A DNA stretch of 64,000 nucleotides from Streptomyces sp. R44 (lineage in GTDB: Bacteria > Actinomycetota > Actinomycetes > Streptomycetales > Streptomycetaceae): positions 5,270,001 through 5,334,000 of the forward strand of contig NZ_CP163444.1 in assembly GCF_041053105.1 (NCBI RefSeq). Direction: 5' to 3'. The notes below the pieces were generated by a model. It did no database searches, had not been told where the DNA came from, and was given only the letters and a program-made list of their open reading frames with translations. Numbering within the stretch: position 1 is the stretch's first letter; each line of letters starts with the position of its first letter. A program made the position numbers and the translations under genes. Below, piece after piece: positions 60,319-64,000 of the stretch.

Positions 60319-61971
60319 CTACAGCCCGGCGGCCTCGGACAGATCCCGCTTGATCGCGGCGAGGATCTCGGCGCCCGTCGCGCGGGCGGTCGCCAGCTCG
60401 CTGCCGTCGCCGACCGGGACGACGACCTCCAGGTAGCACTTGAGCTTGGGCTCGGTGCCGGAGGGACGGACGATCACCCGGGCCTTGTAGTCGCCCTCCA
60501 GGTGGTAGCGGAGGCCGTCCGTCGGCGGCAGGGACTCGGTGCCCTTCGTCAGGTCCTCGGCGGAGACGACCGTCAGACCGGCGAGCCGGACCGGGGGACG
60601 CTCGCGGAGCGTGGCCATCGCGGCGGCGATGATCCCCAGGTCCTCGACCCGTACGGACAGCTGGTCCGTGGCGTGCAGGCCGTGCGCCACCGCCAGGTCG
60701 TCGAGCAGGTCGGTGAGGGTGCGGCCCTGCTCCTTGAGCACCGAGGCCAGCTCGGTGACGAGCAGCGCCGCCGTGATGCCGTCCTTGTCGCGGACGCCCT
60801 CGGGGTCGACGCAGTAGCCGAGCGCCTCCTCGTAGCCGTACCGCAGTCCGTCGACGCGGGCGATCCACTTGAAGCCGGTCAGGGTCTCCTCGTAGCCGAC
60901 GCCCGCCGCCTCGGCGATGCGGCCGAGGAGGGACGAGGACACGATCGACTCGGCGAAGACGCCGGTCGCGCCCTTGTGCACCAGGTGCGCGGCGAGCAGC
61001 GCGCCGACCTCGTCGCCGCGGAGCATCCGCCAGCCGCCCTCGACGTCCGCGTCGGGCACGGCCACGGCGCAGCGGTCGGCGTCCGGGTCGTTCGCGATGA
61101 CGATGTCGGGGTCCACGGCCCGGGCGGCCTCGAAGGCCAGGTCCATGGCGCCCGGCTCCTCCGGGTTCGGGAACGCGACCGTCGGGAAGGCCGGGTCCGG
61201 GTCGGCCTGCTCGGCGACGAGCGCGGGCGGCGGGAAGCCGGCCCGGTCGAACGCGGCCGTGAGGACCTCCTTGCCGACGCCGTGCATGGCCGTGTAGACG
61301 GTCCGCGCGGTCCGGGGGGAGCCGGGGGTCAGGACGGCGTCCGTACGCTCCAGGTAGGCCGCCAGGACCTCGTCGCCGAGGGTCTCCCAGCCGGTCTCGG
61401 GCCGGGGCACGTCGTGCAGCGAGCGGATGGCGTCGATCTCGGCGGCGATCTCGGCGTCGGCCGGCGGGACGATCTGCGAGCCGTCGCCCAGGTAGACCTT
61501 GTAGCCGTTGTCGCGCGGCGGGTTGTGGCTCGCGGTCACCTCGACACCGGCGACGGCGCCCAGATGCCTTATGGCGTACGCGAGGACGGGCGTCGGCAGC
61601 GGGCGGGGGAGGACGGCCGCGCGGAGTCCGGCGCCGGTCATCACGGCGGCGGTGTCGCGGGCGAAGTCGGCGGACTTGTAGCGGGCGTCGTAGCCGATGA
61701 CGACGAGTCCGCCCTCCTGGCCCTTCGCCTTCAGGTACGCGGCGAGGCCGGCGGCGGCCCGGATGACGACCGAGCGGTTCATCCGCATGGGTCCGGCGCC
61801 GAGCTCACCGCGGAGCCCGGCCGTGCCGAACTGCAGCGTGCCGCTGAACCGGGCGGCGAGCTCGTCGCTCGCGCCGGCCTCGATGAGTCGCGCGAGCTCC
61901 TCGCGGGTCTCGCTGTCGGGATCCTCGGCGAGCCAGGCCTGGGCCCGGGTGAGGAGGTCGTCCTGCGTCAC
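60319..61971 (-). CDS. Phospho-sugar mutase (probable phosphopentomutase/PGM2 type)
   Basis: This 550-residue alpha-D-phosphohexomutase has the phospho-Ser in VTASHNPPRDNGYKVYLGDG, the metal site in NDPDADRCAVAVPD, the sugar-binding region in GFKWIARVDGLRYGYEEALG, and a phosphate loop in VIVRPSGTEPKLKCYLEVVV. TASHNPxxDNGYKVY and the length suit the PGM2 group, whose members act on ribose/deoxyribose-1-phosphate. It follows PNP on the same strand, under the regulon palindrome, so interconverting pentose 1- and 5-phosphates is the likely job (inference). Phosphomannomutase activity is the alternative. Confidence 0.93.
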   Translation of the reverse strand: MTQDDLLTRAQAWLAEDPDSETREELARLIEAGASDELAARFSGTLQFGTAGLRGELGAGPMRMNRSVVIRAAAGLAAYLKAKGQEGGLVVIGYDARYKSADFARDTAAVMTGAGLRAAVLPRPLPTPVLAYAIRHLGAVAGVEVTASHNPPRDNGYKVYLGDGSQIVPPADAEIAAEIDAIRSLHDVPRPETGWETLGDEVLAAYLERTDAVLTPGSPRTARTVYTAMHGVGKEVLTAAFDRAGFPPPALVAEQADPDPAFPTVAFPNPEEPGAMDLAFEAARAVDPDIVIANDPDADRCAVAVPDADVEGGWRMLRGDEVGALLAAHLVHKGATGVFAESIVSSSLLGRIAEAAGVGYEETLTGFKWIARVDGLRYGYEEALGYCVDPEGVRDKDGITAALLVTELASVLKEQGRTLTDLLDDLAVAHGLHATDQLSVRVEDLGIIAAAMATLRERPPVRLAGLTVVSAEDLTKGTESLPPTDGLRYHLEGDYKARVIVRPSGTEPKLKCYLEVVVPVGDGSELATARATGAEILAAIKRDLSEAAGL

Positions 61972-62057
61972 GGTGTGCCTTTCGGGGAGGGCGGGGCGGG
62001 TGCGTTCTGGTGCGGGCGGGGTGCGGGGCGTGTGCCGCTGCGCGGAGCCTTTCCCCG

Positions 62058-62205
62058 CCCCGCCCCTTCCCGAACTGGGGGCAAGCCCCCAGACCCCCGT
62101 ACGGCCTGCGGCCGTGTCCTCGAACGCCGGACGGGCTGAACTTCAGCCCGTCCGGCGTCAGGACCGGGGTCCGGGGCGGAGCCCCGGTTACGGGAAGGGG
62201 CGGGG
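62058..62205. repeat. 148-bp composite palindromic intergenic repeat
   Basis: The outer arms CCCCGCCCCTTCCCG (62058-62072) and CGGGAAGGGGCGGGG (62191-62205) are perfect complements. The centre is a 17-bp perfect stem, ACGCCGGACGGGCTGAA (62124-62140) with TTCAGCCCGTCCGGCGT (62142-62158). CGCCGGACGGGCTG is, to my recollection, a widespread Streptomyces intergenic repeat. It separates PNP from the mutase (268-bp gap, no gene) and may attenuate read-through. Confidence 0.8.
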
Positions 62206-62239
62206 GAGAGGCCCCGCGCGGCGGCACCGCCCGCGACCG

Positions 62240-63043
62240 TCAGATTCGGTCCAGGACCCGCGTCAGCAGCTCACCCATCCGGGCCGCCGAGTCGCGCCCC
62301 GCCTGCAGGACCTCTTCGTGGTTGAGCGGTTCGCCCGAGAGCCCCGCCGCCAGGTTGGTGACGAGCGAGATGCCCAGGACCTCGGCCCCGGCCTCACGCG
62401 CCGCGATGGCCTCCAGGACGGTGGACATGCCGACGAGGTCGCCGCCGAGCACGCGGACCATGTTGATCTCGGCCGGGGTCTCGTAGTGCGGGCCGGGGAA
62501 CTGGACGTACACGCCCTCCTCCAGCGTCTCGTCGACCTCCTTGCACAGCGCGCGCAGGCGCGGCGAGTACAGGTCCGTCAGGTCGACGAAGTTCGCGCCG
62601 ACGATCGGGGAGGCGGCCGTGAGGTTGAGGTGGTCGCTGATCAGGACCGGCTGGCCGGGGCGCATGCCCTCGCGGAGGCCGCCGCAGCCGTTGGTGAGGA
62701 CGACGGTCTTGCAGCCGGCGGCGACGGCGGTGCGGACGCCGTGGGCGACGGAGGCGACGCCCCGGCCCTCGTAGAAGTGGGTGCGGCCGAGGAAGACCAG
62801 CGCGCGCTTCTCACCGATCTTGTACGAGCGGACCTTGCCGCCGTGGCCCTCGACGGCCGGCGGCGGGAAGCCGGGGAGCTCGGTCACCGGGAACTCGGCC
62901 TCGGGGGCACCGAGGGCGTCGACGGCGGGCGCCCAGCCGGAGCCCATGACCAGGGCGACGTCGTGGTTCTCGACTCCGGTCAGCTCGCGAAGACGTGCGG
63001 CAGCGGCCTCGGCGGCCTCGTACGGGGTGGCAGTTGCGTTCAC
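62240..63043 (-). CDS. Purine nucleoside phosphorylase (trimeric type)
   Basis: This 267-residue enzyme splits inosine/guanosine (and deoxy forms) with phosphate. [11 protein letters not shown] is the phosphate loop. [62 protein letters not shown] and [19 protein letters not shown] follow family order. NGCGG replaces the more usual NAAGG. ATG 63043. The first gene of the PNP-mutase unit, with the regulon palindrome 82 bp upstream. Confidence 0.96.
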   Translation of the reverse strand: MNATATPYEAAEAAAARLRELTGVENHDVALVMGSGWAPAVDALGAPEAEFPVTELPGFPPPAVEGHGGKVRSYKIGEKRALVFLGRTHFYEGRGVASVAHGVRTAVAAGCKTVVLTNGCGGLREGMRPGQPVLISDHLNLTAASPIVGANFVDLTDLYSPRLRALCKEVDETLEEGVYVQFPGPHYETPAEINMVRVLGGDLVGMSTVLEAIAAREAGAEVLGISLVTNLAAGLSGEPLNHEEVLQAGRDSAARMGELLTRVLDRI

Positions 63044-63106
63044 TGACTCTCTCGCCTCGGGGAGGGGGGTCCGAGGGGAGCCCCGGACGGATTTGGTACG
63101 CGAAGC

Positions 63107-63136
63107 AGCGTAGCCGGAGAATTCCTACGCGCGTAG
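63107..63136 (-). promoter_or_regulatory. Nucleoside-regulon palindrome and promoter (PNP)
   Basis: CTACGCGCGTAG (63125-63136) is a perfect palindrome. On the minus strand TACGCT (63112-63107) is a likely -10, putting the operator in the -35/spacer region. The transcript leader to the PNP ATG would be about 57 nt. Confidence 0.78.
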
Positions 63137-63253
63137 ATGACGATGCTGACGGACATGCGATCGTTGTCTTGTCGTTTCCGACGAATGGAGGATTCCGGTC
63201 ACCCGGTCGGATCAACCCGGCCGGATCGGCGCGGCCCCGGCGACCCGCCCGGA

Positions 63254-63691
63254 TCAGCAGGGGCGCTTCCGCAACTCCATCACGTAGTCGTGCGGCGCGC
63301 CCGCCGACTCGGCCGCGTCGGCGACCTCGCCCAGGTACCGCGCGGACGGCAGCCCGCCCTCGTACGCGTTGAGGACGTACACCCAGGCCGGCTCCTCGCC
63401 GTCCAGGGTGTGCACCCGCACCCGCATCCGCCGGTAGATGTCGAGGCCCACGCCCTCCCAGCGGTCCATGGAGTCCTCGTCCATCGGCGCGATGTCGTAC
63501 AGCGCCACGAAGACCTGGGAGCGGGGGGCCTCCACGATGGTGGCCAGCGCCCCCTCCCAGCCCATCTGCTCTCCGCCGAAGGTCAGCCGCCAGCCGTTCA
63601 GCCAGCCGGTGCCGCGCAGCGGGGAGTGCGGTGCGCGGCGGCTCATCAGCCGCGCGTCGAGGTTGCCGGCGAAAGCGGCGTAGAGCGACAT
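63254..63691 (-). CDS. Gamma-glutamylcyclotransferase-like protein
   Basis: This 145-residue protein has the GGCT-like fold. LYAAFAGNLDARLMSRRAPH is the substrate-loop region (YGSN variant AFAGN). GTGWLNGWRLTFGG follows, then ALYDIAPMDEDSMDRWEGVG with the candidate catalytic Glu/Asp, and YVLNAYEGGLPSARYLGEV. The substrate is not known. ATG 63691. Confidence 0.88.
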   Translation of the reverse strand: MSLYAAFAGNLDARLMSRRAPHSPLRGTGWLNGWRLTFGGEQMGWEGALATIVEAPRSQVFVALYDIAPMDEDSMDRWEGVGLDIYRRMRVRVHTLDGEEPAWVYVLNAYEGGLPSARYLGEVADAAESAGAPHDYVMELRKRPC

Positions 63692-63787
63692 GGGACCGAG
63701 GGTACGGGAGGGGGCGGGCTGCCCGGAGAACCGTGAGGTGAAGGCCGTACGAGGGGCTCCGGCGGCCCCGGCGCGAGGCAGCGCCCG

Positions 63788-63847
63788 GCGTGCGGGAGAA
63801 TGGGGTACGCACTTGAAGCGTGCGGGACAATGGCGTACGCACTGCAC
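63788..63847. repeat. Tandem 30-bp duplication in the GGCT-lpdA spacer
   Basis: GCGTGCGGGAGAATGGGGTA at 63788 recurs as GCGTGCGGGACAATGGCGTA at 63818, each followed by CGCACT. Each unit contains the short dyad GTGCG...CGCAC. It lies between the divergent GGCT and lpdA starts, so duplicated promoter or operator elements are possible. Confidence 0.65.
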
Positions 63848-63897
63848 CCCAGCGGGGGGACCCCCCGGCAGAACGAGAGCGCGAGGCGTAGATCCCA

Positions 63898-64000
63898 GTG
63901 ACCCGGATCGTGATCATCGGCGGCGGACCCGGCGGATACGAGGCGGCCCTGGTGGGCGCCCAACTCGGCGCGGAGGTGACCGTCGTGGACTGCGACGGCC
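63898..64000 (+). CDS. lpdA: NAD(P)H-quinone dehydrogenase LpdA, N-terminal fragment
   Basis: The window ends 34 codons into this gene. GTG 63898 opens VTRIVIIGGGPGGYEAALVG, the FAD-binding GxGxxG Rossmann motif, followed by VTVVDCDG. This matches the N-terminus of actinobacterial LpdA flavoproteins of the lipoamide-dehydrogenase family. The redox-active CxxxxC region lies beyond the window. Confidence 0.82.
   Translation, partial: MTRIVIIGGGPGGYEAALVGAQLGAEVTVVDCDG

Overview
The DNA is very GC-rich with strongly G/C-biased third codon positions, frequent GTG starts, four-base stop/start overlaps and typical Streptomyces families (SCO-like gene order, AfsQ1/AfsQ2/SigQ, Clp-N regulators, DUF4328, teichulosonic-acid-type wall genes). 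From memory, the gene order follows the S. coelicolor chromosome core from about the sdh operon to lpdA. I therefore read the window as conserved chromosomal core of a Streptomyces, not plasmid or prophage. I saw no tRNA, rRNA or CRISPR array. The one clear mobile element is a stand-alone TnpB gene at 16473-17750.

Layout. 1-2591: an MFS exporter (cut by the window edge) divergent from a MarR regulator with a nested palindromic operator, a 98-residue ubiquitin-fold-like protein ending in Gly-Gly, and a membrane protein. 2612-6079: the succinate dehydrogenase operon sdhC-D-A-B (minus strand) with its terminator. 6272-13909: an atypical OHCU-decarboxylase homologue, a secreted GH20 hexosaminidase, DUF4328 and Clp-N proteins, an ECF sigma factor with a co-translated membrane partner, and a lipoprotein L,D-transpeptidase. 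14096-18621: a B12-type acyl-CoA mutase large subunit, a LysE exporter, TnpB, and a MerR regulator.

18686-25725: a divergent nonulosonic-acid (sialic acid/Kdn-like) wall-polymer cluster. It has a polysialyltransferase-like protein and a GT2 enzyme on the minus strand. On the plus strand are a DUF6716 glycosyltransferase, a CMP-sugar synthetase fused to a phosphatase, a NeuB lacking its usual C-terminal SAF domain, and a GT52-like transferase.

25842-34478: an M20 amidohydrolase, then a nucleoside uptake and catabolism block (BMP lipoprotein, ABC ATPase, two permeases, cytidine deaminase, thymidine phosphorylase). Other members of the same pathway lie further on: adenosine deaminase (41369), deoC plus two aldehyde dehydrogenases (52208-55495), and purine nucleoside phosphorylase plus a phospho-sugar mutase (60319-63043). 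All six transcription units carry a CTACGCGCGTAG-type palindrome at the promoter. This points to one dispersed regulon that takes nucleosides to free bases, pentose phosphates, glyceraldehyde-3-P and acetaldehyde/acetate. Its regulator is not in the window.

34512-52161: a HAD phosphatase, a STAS protein, a SnoaL-type ECF sigma, a second L,D-transpeptidase, a divergent MFS/LysR pair, a serine-less alpha/beta hydrolase, a GNAT, small secreted proteins, PspC and VanZ proteins, the afsQ1-afsQ2-lipoprotein operon divergent from sigQ with an AfsQ1 box between them, a uridine-kinase-like protein, and a TetR-controlled oxidoreductase/MFS pair with three helically phased operators. 55751-60121: a repeat-containing secreted protein, a class-F-like sortase, a PH-domain protein and a PIG-V-like mannosyltransferase. 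The window ends in a gamma-glutamylcyclotransferase-like gene and the first codons of lpdA.
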